NCBI GenBank assembly: GCA_016711605.1
Contig: JADJSS010000004.1
Location: 186,001-250,000 of the forward strand
Direction: 5' to 3'
Source of the DNA: Saprospirales bacterium
GTDB taxonomy: Bacteria; Bacteroidota; Bacteroidia; Chitinophagales; JADIYW01
Length of the DNA stretch: 64,000 nt
The notes beneath the pieces are model-generated. The model saw nothing but the letters and a program-made list of their open reading frames with translations, ran no database searches and was not told the origin of the DNA. Position numbers and translations under genes: made by a program. Shown here piece after piece: positions 46,297 through 54,790 of the stretch (position 1 is its first letter; the number at the start of each line of letters is the position of its first letter).

Positions 46297-47406
46297 GTGG
46301 TGAGTACGTCATTTTTTATCCAACATATCAAGTTAAATAATTACAAAAACTACATTTTCAAAGAGTTAGAGTTTTCACCAAAGCTCAATTTTATTGTTGG
46401 AAAAAATGGTTTAGGTAAAACTAATTTATTGGATGCTATCTATTATACTTGTTTTACGAAGAGTTATGTTAGTAACGATGCACTTGCTTTTCGATTTGAA
46501 AATGATTTTTTCAGAATTATTACTTCAATTTCAAAAACAGCAGAAAATCAGCTTGTTGAGATTAAAAATAGTAAAACAGGTAAAAAAGAAATTTTTATTA
46601 ATCAAGTAAAACAGGAAAAACAAGCTGAATATATCGGAAAATTTCCAGCAGTCATCATTACACCAAATGATAATGAACTAATTATTGGTGCAAGCGAAAA
46701 CCGAAGACGATTTATTGATGCTACTATTTCACAATATTCTTCTGAATATTTAAATAATTTATTGACTTACAATAAATTAATAGCACAACGCAACGCATTG
46801 CTGAAGTCATTTGCAGAAAATAGGAATTTTAACCAATTGCTGTTGGATGCTTATTCTGAAAAATTGATTCCAATTGGAAATTTTATTTTTGAGCAACGAA
46901 AACTGTTTATAGATTCTTTTTATCCAATTTTTCTAAAGACATATAGTTCAATTTTTGAAGGAAACGAACAAATAAGATTGGATTACGAATCTGATTTATT
47001 ACAAGATAATTTAGAAAATTTATTCAAAAACTCCATTCAAAATGATAGAAATGCACAACGAACTACAAAAGGTACGCATCTAGATGACCTTTCTTTTAAT
47101 TTAAATACTTATCCAATTAAAAAAATTGGTTCTCAAGGTCAACAAAAAACGTTTCTTTTGTCGCTAAAATTAGCACAGTTCGAAATTATAGCATCTAAGC
47201 AAGGAATAAAACCATTACTTTTACTGGACGATATTTTTGATAAATTAGATACCGAACGTATTTCAAAGATTTTCCAATTAATTTATTCAGACGCTTTTGG
47301 ACAAGTCTTTATTTCAGATACGAATGAAAATCGAATTCAACAATTAATTAAAGAAAATAATATCACAAACTATAAAATTATTGCACTTGGCGAAGTACCG
47401 AAATAG
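46297..47406 (+). CDS. recF: DNA replication and repair protein RecF
   Basis: RecF is an SMC-like ATPase that loads RecA at gaps together with RecO and RecR. The 369-residue protein shows IQHIKLNNYKNYIFKELEFSPKLNFIVGKNGLGKTNLLDAIYY (Walker A), ITPNDNELIIGASENRRRFIDATISQYSSEYL, the signature IGSQGQQKTFLLSLKLAQFE, and Walker B PLLLLDDIFDKLD with GQVFISDT. The start is one of two adjacent GTG codons (46297 or 46300); no ATG is available. A DciA-like gene overlaps its 3' end by 26 bases, a pairing frequent in Bacteroidota. Confidence 0.94.
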   Translation: MVSTSFFIQHIKLNNYKNYIFKELEFSPKLNFIVGKNGLGKTNLLDAIYYTCFTKSYVSNDALAFRFENDFFRIITSISKTAENQLVEIKNSKTGKKEIFINQVKQEKQAEYIGKFPAVIITPNDNELIIGASENRRRFIDATISQYSSEYLNNLLTYNKLIAQRNALLKSFAENRNFNQLLLDAYSEKLIPIGNFIFEQRKLFIDSFYPIFLKTYSSIFEGNEQIRLDYESDLLQDNLENLFKNSIQNDRNAQRTTKGTHLDDLSFNLNTYPIKKIGSQGQQKTFLLSLKLAQFEIIASKQGIKPLLLLDDIFDKLDTERISKIFQLIYSDAFGQVFISDTNENRIQQLIKENNITNYKIIALGEVPK

Positions 47407-47686
47407 CAAAACCTTGTCACTGAAAGATGTGTTAGACGACATGATTCAGGAAATGCGCATTGGTGGCAAAATGAACGAAATGAAAGTGCGCAAATATTGG
47501 CACGAACTCATGGGTGGCTTTATTTCCAATCATACTAAAAGTATTTATTACAAAAACGGAAAATTGTTTGTTTATTTAGATTCTTCGGCACTTAGACAAG
47601 AATTATTTATGGCTCGCGACAAAATGAAAGATAAGCTAAATGAAAAATTAGAAGAGCAATTAATACAGGAAATTATCATTAAATAG
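47381..47686 (+). CDS. DUF721/DciA-like protein (putative replicative helicase loader)
   Basis: This 101-residue protein contains LKDVLDDMIQEMRIGGKMNEMKVRKYWHELMGGFISNHTKSIYYKNGKLFVYLDSSALRQELFMARDKM, the DUF721 domain (Wxx..G..i..ht....GkLfV.l.ss...qEL). Characterised members (DciA) load the DnaB helicase. The start is a TTG inside the recF coding end; a later in-frame ATG (MIQEM) would cut into the domain, so TTG is preferred. Translational coupling to recF links replication and gap repair. Confidence 0.8.
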   Translation: MHLAKYRNSKTLSLKDVLDDMIQEMRIGGKMNEMKVRKYWHELMGGFISNHTKSIYYKNGKLFVYLDSSALRQELFMARDKMKDKLNEKLEEQLIQEIIIK

Positions 47687-47741
47687 TTTTAGCTTATTCA
47701 CGTATCAATTTTTATTATCAAAATAAATGCGTTCATTACAT

Positions 47742-47749
47742 TAATTTTG
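47742..47749 (+). promoter_or_regulatory. -7 promoter box for trxA
   Basis: TAATTTTG exactly matches TAnnTTTG, with an AT-rich leader of about 40 bases before the trxA ATG. Confidence 0.55.
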
Positions 47750-47795
47750 GAACATAATTTGATAAATCATTGTTATAAATTTAAATACAAATAAA

Positions 47796-48116
47796 ATGGC
47801 ATTAGAAATTACAGATGGTAACTTTTCTGAAACAGTTACAACAAACAAAGGCGTTGCTTTAGTAGATTTTTGGGCAGAATGGTGCGGACCGTGTCGCTTA
47901 ATTGGACCAGTTGTGGAAGAATTAGCGAAAGAATACGAAGGCAAAGCAACTATTGGAAAAGTAAATGTGGACGATAACCGCGAAACAGCTGCACAATTTG
48001 GCATTATGAGCATTCCAACTTTATTATTTTTCAAAGATGGACAAATGGTTGACAAACATGTTGGTGTTGCATCAAAATCTGAGCTAAAAAAGAAATTAGA
48101 TGCGTTAATTGCGTAA
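47796..48116 (+). CDS. trxA: Thioredoxin
   Basis: The protein has 106 residues: VALVDFWAEWCGPCRLIGPVVEELA (active-site WCGPC), GKVNVDDN, and FGIMSIPTLLFFKDGQMV with the cis-Pro, followed by the C-terminal helix. Size and motifs match the classical cytosolic protein-disulfide reductase. It has its own promoter box and a hairpin terminator, so it is transcribed alone. Confidence 0.96.
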   Translation: MALEITDGNFSETVTTNKGVALVDFWAEWCGPCRLIGPVVEELAKEYEGKATIGKVNVDDNRETAAQFGIMSIPTLLFFKDGQMVDKHVGVASKSELKKKLDALIA

Positions 48117-48137
48117 AAAGTTAATAGTTATTTGATA

Positions 48138-48178
48138 AAGTTATAAGTTAAGCATTCTCTTTTCTTATAACTTTTTTT
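48138..48178 (+). terminator. Intrinsic terminator of trxA
   Basis: A 10-bp stem AAGTTATAAG/CTTATAACTT (48138-48147 with 48164-48173) with a 16-nt loop is followed by a run of seven T. Confidence 0.75.
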
Positions 48179-48226
48179 ATTTTTATTTAAAACTTATAAC
48201 ATCTATCTTGTAACTTATATCTATTT

Positions 48227-49144
48227 ATGCAAACCATTCAACAACAAGATTTTTTTCAGTTCGATAAACTCGATGTTCTTGCACGGCAAGTAGTTGAAGG
48301 TTTTATTATTGGTTTGCATAAAAGTCCGTACCATGGTTTTTCCGTAGAGTTTGCAGAACATCGCTTGCATAATGTTGGTGATTCTATTAAAGATATTGAC
48401 TGGAAAGTTTTTGCACGAACAGAAAAATTATACACCAAAAAGTTTGAAGAAGAAACTAATTTGCGTTGCCAAATTGTAATTGATGCATCTTCATCGATGT
48501 ATTTTCCGCAAGAGAAAGAAAAAGGTAAATTAAACAAGATAGAGTTTTCTTGTTTGGCAACTGCTGCGCTGCTGTTTTTGTTGCGCAAACAACGCGATGC
48601 GGTTGGTTTAACTATTTTTGACAATGAAATAAAAACACAAACTTCTGCCAAAACAAATGCGTTGCATCAACAAGTTTTATTGAGCAATTTATATCAACTA
48701 TTAAATAATACAGCTGTACAAAAATCAACAAATGCTGCTAAATGTTTGCATCAAATTGCCGATTCTATTCATAAACGTTCGTTGGTTTTTATTTTCAGTG
48801 ATATGTTAGATAGCATGGATGAAAATGAGATTTTTTTGGCGTTGCAACATCTTAAACATAGCAAACACGAAGTCGTTTTATTTCATGTGATTGATAAATC
48901 AAAAGAACTGGATTTTAATTTTGAAAATCGTCCATATAAATTTATAGATTTGGAAACGAATGAAGAATTGAAGTTGCAGCCAAATCAAGTAAAAGAGTTT
49001 TATGTAGAAAAGATGAACGAACGCAAAGCCAATTTAAAACTAAAATGCGCACAATATAAAATTGATTTTGTAGAAGCAGATATCAACGAAGGTTATCATC
49101 AAATTTTGTTGTCGTATTTGGTGAAAAGAAGTAAAATGATTTAA
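48227..49144 (+). CDS. DUF58 (von Willebrand A-like) protein
   Basis: This 305-residue cytoplasmic protein has the DUF58 core RLHNVGDSIKDIDWKVFARTEKLYTKKFEEETNLRCQIVIDASSSMYF, with the vWA MIDAS-like DASSSM. IFSDMLDSMDENEIFLALQHLKHSKHEVVLFHVID follows later. DUF58 proteins are usually partners of MoxR AAA+ ATPases in Bacteroidota aerotolerance (bat) operons, but no MoxR or Bat gene is adjacent here. Sixteen bases separate it from the next gene. Confidence 0.85.
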   Translation: MQTIQQQDFFQFDKLDVLARQVVEGFIIGLHKSPYHGFSVEFAEHRLHNVGDSIKDIDWKVFARTEKLYTKKFEEETNLRCQIVIDASSSMYFPQEKEKGKLNKIEFSCLATAALLFLLRKQRDAVGLTIFDNEIKTQTSAKTNALHQQVLLSNLYQLLNNTAVQKSTNAAKCLHQIADSIHKRSLVFIFSDMLDSMDENEIFLALQHLKHSKHEVVLFHVIDKSKELDFNFENRPYKFIDLETNEELKLQPNQVKEFYVEKMNERKANLKLKCAQYKIDFVEADINEGYHQILLSYLVKRSKMI

Positions 49145-49159
49145 TTTTTAAAATTAATT

Positions 49160-49600
49160 ATGACAAGATTTAACGTTGTATATTCCGATTCTAAAGGTGA
49201 GATAGAACGCAAAAATCTATTGGCTTCTGAAGTGCTAGATTATTTTAAATCACTTCCATGGCAAGAATCTTTTGAAGATTGCCTTAAAACAGAAGATGCT
49301 GTTTATGATTACATGTTCATCGTTTATTATACGGATGCAGAACAGTTAGAACAATCATTAGATATTGAGATTTTTATGGATGATGAAAATAAATCTTTAA
49401 ATCAGAATATAAGTTTTGATGTAAGTGTGTGGTATGAGAAATATATTATGAAGAAAGTATTTTTTGGATTGTTAGGTGAAAAAAAAGAAGTGAAAAATGA
49501 TTCTATTATTTTAGAAAATCAAGATACTTACAATACACTAAAATGTTTGCAATCATTTGTTCATTTGGATAGTCAATATCTGAAATCTTTGACGCAGTAA
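49160..49600 (+). CDS. Hypothetical cytoplasmic protein downstream of the DUF58 gene
   Basis: This 146-residue acidic protein has no signal peptide. It contains TRFNVVYSDSKGEIERKNLLASEVLDYFKSLPWQESFEDCLKTEDAVYDYMFIVYYTD and a C-terminal helix pair. The length and alternating strands suggest an alpha+beta fold such as an immunity or small adaptor protein, but I recognise no family. It follows the DUF58 gene by 16 bases and is probably co-transcribed. Confidence 0.6.
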   Translation: MTRFNVVYSDSKGEIERKNLLASEVLDYFKSLPWQESFEDCLKTEDAVYDYMFIVYYTDAEQLEQSLDIEIFMDDENKSLNQNISFDVSVWYEKYIMKKVFFGLLGEKKEVKNDSIILENQDTYNTLKCLQSFVHLDSQYLKSLTQ

Positions 49601-49633
49601 TTCAACAATTCTATAATTCATTACCTCAATAAT

Positions 49634-49641
49634 TATCTTTG
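49634..49641 (+). promoter_or_regulatory. -7 promoter-like box overlapping the alpha/beta-hydrolase start
   Basis: TATCTTTG matches TAnnTTTG, but its last three bases are the proposed TTG start codon. Either the box is fortuitous and the gene is read from upstream, or the true start lies later. Confidence 0.35.
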
Positions 49642-50400
49642 CAGCTCAACTATAAAAAATTCGGCGATTCAGGTTCAACCATTTTAATACTGCATGGTTT
49701 ATTAGGTTCATTAGATAATTGGCAAACGATTGCAAAACAAGTAGCAATTACACATCAAGTATACATCATTGATCAACGCAATCATGGTCGTTCGCCACAC
49801 AGCGAAAATTTTAATTATGAAATTTTAGCAAAAGATATTTTAGATTTTTGTGTTGAACATAAAATTGAAAAAACAACCATCATTGGTCATTCAATGGGTG
49901 GCAAAGTTTCCATGTTATTAGCTTTGGAACATCCAACATTCATAGAAAAATTAATTGTTGTTGATATTGCTCCAACTCATTACAATGGTGGACACGAAGA
50001 AATTTTGTTTGCGATGGCTGAAGCGCCGATTCATGCAACAACTGACAGAAATGAGATTGACTTATTTTTACAAAAAAGAATTCCTGAGTTTGGAGTTCGA
50101 CAATTTGTGATGAAAAATCTGTCTCGTGATGCAAATGGAAAATTTGAATGGAAATGCGACTTAGAAATCTTAATAAAAAACTACAGAGTTTTAATGGATT
50201 TTCCTTCAACTGAAAATATATTTTTAGGTGAATCGTATTTCATAAAAGGCGCACAATCTAATTATATAACGAATGAAAACTGGAATTCATGTTTGCATTA
50301 TTTTCCAACTGCGAAATTGTTGTCTGTTGAAAATGCAGGACATTGGGTGCATGCCGAAAATCCAATTGAGTTTGTAGAAAAAATAAAATCTATTCTATAA
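49639..50400 (+). CDS. Alpha/beta hydrolase (YbfF-like esterase)
   Basis: The protein has 253 residues: oxyanion-hole ILHGLLGSLDNWQTIAKQ, VYIIDQRNHGRSPHS, nucleophile elbow IIGHSMGGKVSMLLAL, and the C-terminal NAGHWVHAENPIEFVEKI with the catalytic His. The arrangement DQRNHGRSPHS is typical of the YbfF/ABHD11 group of acyl-ester hydrolases. The N-terminal codon is a TTG; the sequence QLNYKKFGDSG after it matches the usual first strand, so a later start would remove conserved residues. Confidence 0.85.
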   Translation: MQLNYKKFGDSGSTILILHGLLGSLDNWQTIAKQVAITHQVYIIDQRNHGRSPHSENFNYEILAKDILDFCVEHKIEKTTIIGHSMGGKVSMLLALEHPTFIEKLIVVDIAPTHYNGGHEEILFAMAEAPIHATTDRNEIDLFLQKRIPEFGVRQFVMKNLSRDANGKFEWKCDLEILIKNYRVLMDFPSTENIFLGESYFIKGAQSNYITNENWNSCLHYFPTAKLLSVENAGHWVHAENPIEFVEKIKSIL

Positions 50401-50404
50401 AAAA

Positions 50405-50432
50405 AACTGCTTCGATTCACATCGAAGCAGTT
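50405..50432 (-). terminator. Intrinsic terminator between two convergent genes
   Basis: A perfect 12-bp stem AACTGCTTCGAT/ATCGAAGCAGTT (50405-50416 with 50421-50432) with a TCAC loop has a T-run on the minus strand. It serves the gene at 50460 and probably also halts + strand readthrough. Confidence 0.82.
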
Positions 50433-50459
50433 CAAAATCACACGGCAGTTTAACAACGT

Positions 50460-50897
50460 CTATTGATTCATAGCCAATTGATCGTTATTTGATTTTTCAA
50501 TTTTTTGTGTTGGCAATTCTTTCGTTTGTGAAATCATTTTTTGACCTTTTAACAAGTCGCCAACTTTACAATTTGTACCAAAAATTGCTGTTTGTTTGCC
50601 TTTCTCATTCAACAACACAATGTTATTTCCAACAATAGTGTAACGTTGAACAGAATTGTTTTTTACTTCAATATTTGTTCGGCAATTCATTACTTTAGAT
50701 TCTTTCACACAGGTGTTGTCAGAATAAAAATAATAGTTGTCAATTTGTGAAGTACACACAGCGCCGTTTGACAAATATGTTGTTTTATATTGCCAGCTAG
50801 CAATTAATTCAGTGTTGGGTTTTAATGTTGCTTTTTTGTCTGCTGCATAGTTCATCATTGTTGAGAACATCATGCAAATTAAAATTAGTTTTTTCAT
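50460..50897 (-). CDS. Small secreted hypothetical protein
   Basis: The protein has 145 residues from the ATG at 50895-50897. An upstream in-frame ATG (50963) adds 22 polar residues before the signal peptide and is unlikely. The signal peptide is MKKLILICMMFSTMMNYAAD. The mature part has four Cys residues (VCTSQ, TCVKE, NCRTN, NCKVG) and a lipocalin-like or META-like pattern of strands (TELIASWQYKTTYLSNG). No known family is assigned. It has its own terminator. Confidence 0.6.
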   Translation of the reverse strand: MKKLILICMMFSTMMNYAADKKATLKPNTELIASWQYKTTYLSNGAVCTSQIDNYYFYSDNTCVKESKVMNCRTNIEVKNNSVQRYTIVGNNIVLLNEKGKQTAIFGTNCKVGDLLKGQKMISQTKELPTQKIEKSNNDQLAMNQ

Positions 50898-51077
50898 AGG
50901 AACTTGTTTTAGTTTTGTTATTGTTATTTGATGATGTAAATATGAATCAAACTTTTTTTTCACAACGGATCTATTGAGTGAATGGCAGATTGAATGTTTA
51001 AATGGTTAAAATTGTTGTTAGAATTTATTTTTTACATTTTTAAAGTATTTTAAAGGTTCATTCGTCTTTATAATAGA

Positions 51078-51671
51078 ATGAATAATCGTACGCAAATTAT
51101 AATGCAGGAAATCGACCATCAAAACAATCAGAAAATTGAACACGTAATTTCAAAAGAGAAATCACGTTTGTTGAATTTTATTCGTCAACGAACACCAACG
51201 TTAGAAGATGCTGAAGATATTTTGCAAGATGTATTTTATGAATTAGTACAAAGTTATCGGCTAATGAAGCCAGTAGAACAGCTAGCTTCGTGGTTGTTTA
51301 CTGTAGCTCGTAACAAAATCACCGATTCATATAGAAAGAAAAAATCAAGTTCTTTGGAAGATGTTGCGCACATGCAAGAAGAAAATGATGAACCTTTATT
51401 TTTAGCAGATATTTTAAAAAGCAATGCACTTTCAGCTGATGAGAAAATGATGAATGATTTGATTATGGAAACCATTGCAGATTGTTTAGATGAATTACCA
51501 AAAGAACAACGCGATGCATTTGTGATGCATGAACTGGAAGATAAAAGTATGCAGCAAATTGCCGACGAAATGAATGTTTCTGTTAAAACGGTTATCTCAC
51601 GAAAACGTTATGCTGTATTGTTTTTGCGCGAACGATTACAATTCATTTACAAACAAATTTTAAACAATTAA
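51078..51671 (+). CDS. ECF-type RNA polymerase sigma factor
   Basis: The protein has 197 residues (an alternative ATG 24 bases later is possible). Region 2 is RTPTLEDAEDILQDVFYELVQSY ... QLASWLFTVARNKITDSYRKKK. Region 4 is CLDELPKEQRDAFVMHELEDKSMQQIADEMNVSVKTVISRKRYAVLFLRERL. It is typical of ECF sigma factors responding to envelope or other stress. The next gene (ten bases on) encodes a small membrane protein in the place where an anti-sigma factor would be expected, with a terminator after it. Confidence 0.92.
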   Translation: MNNRTQIIMQEIDHQNNQKIEHVISKEKSRLLNFIRQRTPTLEDAEDILQDVFYELVQSYRLMKPVEQLASWLFTVARNKITDSYRKKKSSSLEDVAHMQEENDEPLFLADILKSNALSADEKMMNDLIMETIADCLDELPKEQRDAFVMHELEDKSMQQIADEMNVSVKTVISRKRYAVLFLRERLQFIYKQILNN

Positions 51672-51681
51672 AAAAATAAAA

Positions 51682-52047
51682 ATGAACAAGAAATTTTGGA
51701 TTTTTAAAGCAATAAAAATTGCAATCATGGTTACACTATTTATTAATGTAGCTGGTTTTGGTACCATGTATTTATGGAATTGGTTGATGCCACTTTTATT
51801 TAAATTGCCTGCAATTACATTCTTGCAAGCTATTGGTTTGTTAGTATTGTCTAAAATCTTATTTGGTGGTTTTAGAGGTCGCGGTGGTCGATTTGGTGCT
51901 GGTCGCGCTAGATGGCAACAACGAATGCAACAAAAATTTGCAAACATGACACCTGAAGAAAAAGAAATGTTTAAAACCAAAATGCAAGGTAGATGTGGCA
52001 ATAGATTTAGTGGTTTTGAAGATGGAACTGTGGTTACGCAAGAATAG
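51682..52047 (+). CDS. Small membrane protein with Gly/Arg-rich linker, partner of the ECF sigma factor
   Basis: The protein has 121 residues. Two hydrophobic segments (about residues 9-28 and 35-60) are followed by the basic FRGRGGRFGAGRARWQQR linker and a helix with NMTPEEKEMFKTKMQGRCGN. The last segment resembles the metal or stress-sensing helical motif of CpxP/Spy-like and sigma-factor-associated small proteins (nMTPEErekFk). It is in an operon with the sigma factor and shares its terminator. An anti-sigma or sensor role is plausible but it lacks a known anti-sigma domain. Confidence 0.65.
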   Translation: MNKKFWIFKAIKIAIMVTLFINVAGFGTMYLWNWLMPLLFKLPAITFLQAIGLLVLSKILFGGFRGRGGRFGAGRARWQQRMQQKFANMTPEEKEMFKTKMQGRCGNRFSGFEDGTVVTQE

Positions 52048-52059
52048 TTGTACTTTATT

Positions 52060-52090
52060 AAAAAGAGAAATCGTATTGGTTTCTCTTTTT
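52060..52090 (+). terminator. Intrinsic terminator of the sigma-factor operon
   Basis: An 11-bp stem AAAAAGAGAAA/TTTCTCTTTTT (52060-52070 with 52080-52090), about 12 bases after the stop of the small membrane protein gene. Confidence 0.75.
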
Positions 52091-52141
52091 AAATTTTTTC
52101 TAAGAATAGCTTATTCGTATCTTACGAAATAAATTTATACA

Positions 52142-53080
52142 ATGTTTAAGAAAATTTTTATTTCCGCTTTTATTATAGTTGCAGCAGTTTTTTTGTTTAT
52201 GTGTTATGGAAGAAAGAATCTGCATATCTCTAAAGAAACTATAAAAGCAACCTATAGCTTACCAAATTCTCATTTTATAAAATGGAATAATGGTGAAATT
52301 CATTATACAGAAAGTGGAAAAGGTTTTCCTATTTTAATGATTCATGGATTTGGTGGTAGCAATTATGATTTCAAGCAATTAGATTCTTTGCTAAATGATC
52401 AATTCAGAATAATCCGAATTGATTTACCAGGTTTTGGTATGTCTGATTTTCCAAATCAATTGTTAAATGAAAAAAGCTATACAGATATCTATAAAGATTA
52501 TTTTACTTTTTTAATAGATACGTTGCATTTAGATTCCATGTATGTGATGGGAAATTCATTAGGTGGAATGATGGCTTGGAATGTAACGGTAAATCATCCT
52601 GAAAATGTAAAAAAATTAATTCTGTTTAATAGTGCTGGTTATGATATGAAAGAGGTAATAAAATCTGCTAATGCTGATATTTTTACTCATTCTTGGGTAC
52701 GTATGATGCTGAGAAATGGATTGCCTTTATTTATGACGAGCAAAGGTGTGCATCGCATATTTTACAATCCTTCAGTGGTGCCTAAAGAAAAAATGGTTCG
52801 AATGAATGCTCTGTGGAATCGTGATGGAAACTTAAATCATTTAATGAGCATGGCTTCTTCTGATAAGTATGTAGATGAATCATTAATTAAAACAATTACT
52901 TGTCCGACACTGATAATTTGGGGCAAGCAAGATGTTGTTGTTTCACTAAAGTATGCCGAATATTTTCATCGTGATATTAAAAACAGTCGTGTAATAGTAT
53001 ATGATTCTTGTGGACATGTTCCGATGGTGGAAAAACCATTACAAGTAAAAACAGATGTGTTGGAATTTTTGAAAGAATAA
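52142..53080 (+). CDS. Membrane-anchored alpha/beta hydrolase
   Basis: The protein has 312 residues. A single hydrophobic N-terminal segment (FISAFIIVAAVFLFMCYG) suggests a signal anchor. The hydrolase core has PILMIHGFGGSNYDFKQLDSLL, IRIDLPGFGMSDFP, nucleophile elbow VMGNSLGGMMAWN, IWGKQDVVV and SCGHVPMVEKPLQVKTDVLEF with the catalytic His. Alpha/beta hydrolases of this type are exported esterases or lipases; some act as BioH-like methylesterases, but nothing here identifies the substrate. Confidence 0.82.
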   Translation: MFKKIFISAFIIVAAVFLFMCYGRKNLHISKETIKATYSLPNSHFIKWNNGEIHYTESGKGFPILMIHGFGGSNYDFKQLDSLLNDQFRIIRIDLPGFGMSDFPNQLLNEKSYTDIYKDYFTFLIDTLHLDSMYVMGNSLGGMMAWNVTVNHPENVKKLILFNSAGYDMKEVIKSANADIFTHSWVRMMLRNGLPLFMTSKGVHRIFYNPSVVPKEKMVRMNALWNRDGNLNHLMSMASSDKYVDESLIKTITCPTLIIWGKQDVVVSLKYAEYFHRDIKNSRVIVYDSCGHVPMVEKPLQVKTDVLEFLKE

Positions 53081-53094
53081 CAATTAACTTTTCT

Positions 53095-54003
53095 CTATTT
53101 CTTAAATCTTGGATGGTGCATAGATAAAGATTCCTTTAAATACTGCTGATCTAAATGCGTGTAAATTTCTGTAGTTGTAATAGAAGCATGACCAAGCATT
53201 TGTTGAATAGCACGCAAGTCTGCACCACCTTCAATTAAATGAGTTGCAAATGAATGTCGAAAGGTGTGTGGTGAAATGCTTTTATTTAAACCAATTTTTT
53301 CTGCTAATTTTTTTATCACCAAAAATACCATAACACGTGAAATTGGAGCACCACGTCGGTTTAAAAAAAGTATATCCGAATATTTTGCATATTGTGGTAA
53401 TTTATTGCGAACATGATCTAAATATATATCAATGTGCTTGATTGCCTCGCTGCCAATAGGCACTAATCTTTCTTTGTTTCCTTTTCCAATTACACGTATA
53501 AATTCTACGTCTTTATAAATATGTGAAATGCGCAAATTAATCATCTCTGTTACGCGTAAACCACTGCTGTATAAAGTTTCAAGCATGGCTTTGTTTCGTA
53601 TATTTTCATCTTTACTTAAATCTAAAGCACCAATTAGTTTTTCTATTTCTTCAAACGAAAGTGTATCTGGCAGTTTTTTTCCAAGTTTTGGTCCTTCAAT
53701 TAAAGCAGTCGGATCTTCTTTTATATAATCATCAATTACCAAGTATTTATAAAATGCTTTTAAGCCAGAAATTATGCGCGCCTGACTTCTGTCAGCCAAA
53801 CCTAAATCATGCAAATGCGCCAAAAAATGTTCTAAATCTTGTAACGATAAATCGTCTGGTTTTGCATCGTTTTTTTCTAACAATAAATAATTTTGTAGTA
53901 ATTGTACATCATGTAAATATGCTTCAATAGAATTTGATGATAAGGATTTTTCAATCTTTAAATACGATTCAAAATTTTTAATATAATGATTCCAATTAGA
54001 CAT
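53095..54003 (-). CDS. xerD: Tyrosine recombinase XerD-type
   Basis: The protein has 302 residues. The N-terminal SAM-like DNA-binding domain includes LKIEKSLSSNSIEAYLHDVQLLQNYL. The catalytic domain contains LYSSGLRVTEMINL (Arg), GKGNKERLVPIG, HTFRHSFATHLIEGGADLRAIQQMLGHASITTTEIYTH (His, Arg, His and Tyr nucleophile). Size and layout match the chromosome dimer resolvases. XerC is not in the window. It is divergent from aroQ across a repeat-rich spacer. Confidence 0.92.
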   Translation of the reverse strand: MSNWNHYIKNFESYLKIEKSLSSNSIEAYLHDVQLLQNYLLLEKNDAKPDDLSLQDLEHFLAHLHDLGLADRSQARIISGLKAFYKYLVIDDYIKEDPTALIEGPKLGKKLPDTLSFEEIEKLIGALDLSKDENIRNKAMLETLYSSGLRVTEMINLRISHIYKDVEFIRVIGKGNKERLVPIGSEAIKHIDIYLDHVRNKLPQYAKYSDILFLNRRGAPISRVMVFLVIKKLAEKIGLNKSISPHTFRHSFATHLIEGGADLRAIQQMLGHASITTTEIYTHLDQQYLKESLSMHHPRFKK

Positions 54004-54105
54004 AGTTGTATATGCAAGATATGAGAAATGAGATAATGGAATTTAGTTTTTATGATTTATTTTTTATCTTGTATCTCTATTCTCATTTTTAAAATATCTT
54101 TTTCA

Positions 54106-54522
54106 GTGAAAAAAATTATCATCATCAACGGACCTAATTTAAATTTATTAGGCAAACGCGAGCCATCGGTTTATGGTTCTGAGACTTTTGAACATTTTTT
54201 AGAAGAAATGAAATCAAAATATGCGAATCTGGAAATTTCCTATTTCCAAAATAATATAGAAGGTGAATTGATTAATAAACTGCACGAAGTTGGTTTTTCA
54301 TACGATGGAATTGTATTAAATGCTGCTGGTTACACGCACACATCAATTGCCATTGCAGATGCGATTCGAGCTATAAAAACACCAGTAATTGAAGTGCATA
54401 TCAGCAATACGTTTTCAAGAGAAGAGTTTCGTCATCATTCATTTATTTCGCCAGTTTCTAAAGGTGTCATCGTTGGCTTTGGTTTAAAAAGCTATGAGTT
54501 AGCGTTGAAGTATTTTGAGTAA
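54106..54522 (+). CDS. aroQ: 3-dehydroquinate dehydratase, type II
   Basis: The enzyme catalyses the third step of the shikimate pathway. The 138-residue protein starts at the GTG (54106), giving VKKIIIINGPNLNLLGKREPSVYG; an upstream ATG would add a hydrophobic extension atypical for this cytosolic dodecamer. Key motifs are NGPNLNLLGKREPxxYG (catalytic Tyr), FQNNIEGELINKLHE, LNAAGYTHTSIAIADAI and EVHISNTFSREEFRHHS. Confidence 0.93.
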   Translation: MKKIIIINGPNLNLLGKREPSVYGSETFEHFLEEMKSKYANLEISYFQNNIEGELINKLHEVGFSYDGIVLNAAGYTHTSIAIADAIRAIKTPVIEVHISNTFSREEFRHHSFISPVSKGVIVGFGLKSYELALKYFE

Positions 54523-54790
54523 AAAATATTAACAATAGGATTCTTAAGTTTTTTCTAAGTTTGTGTAAGCGTAAGTTTAAAAATTTTAGATGATAAAAAA
54601 CAGAGAATATTTTCTGAAAATTATGATATTTGCAAAAATCTTTAGTTAAAAGTTAGGTGCAGAACGTTTACCGAATCTTATTAAATACATCTAGCACCAC
54701 CTTCGTCATTGACTAACACTTTCATTCCGAATTATTTCGATCTCTTTAAACTAAAGCAAATTTGTATATTATGCAGCATTTAGTTCTCTT

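Noticed and set aside
53095..54003. Tyrosine recombinase as a sign of an integrated mobile element
   Set aside because: Length and domain layout fit the housekeeping XerD; there are no attachment-site repeats, tRNA target or phage genes next to it.
54523..54790. Possible small gene or RNA between aroQ and the DEAD-box gene
   Set aside because: The 268 bases are AT-rich with no ORF of note, no stable hairpin with a T-run and no promoter box that I could see.
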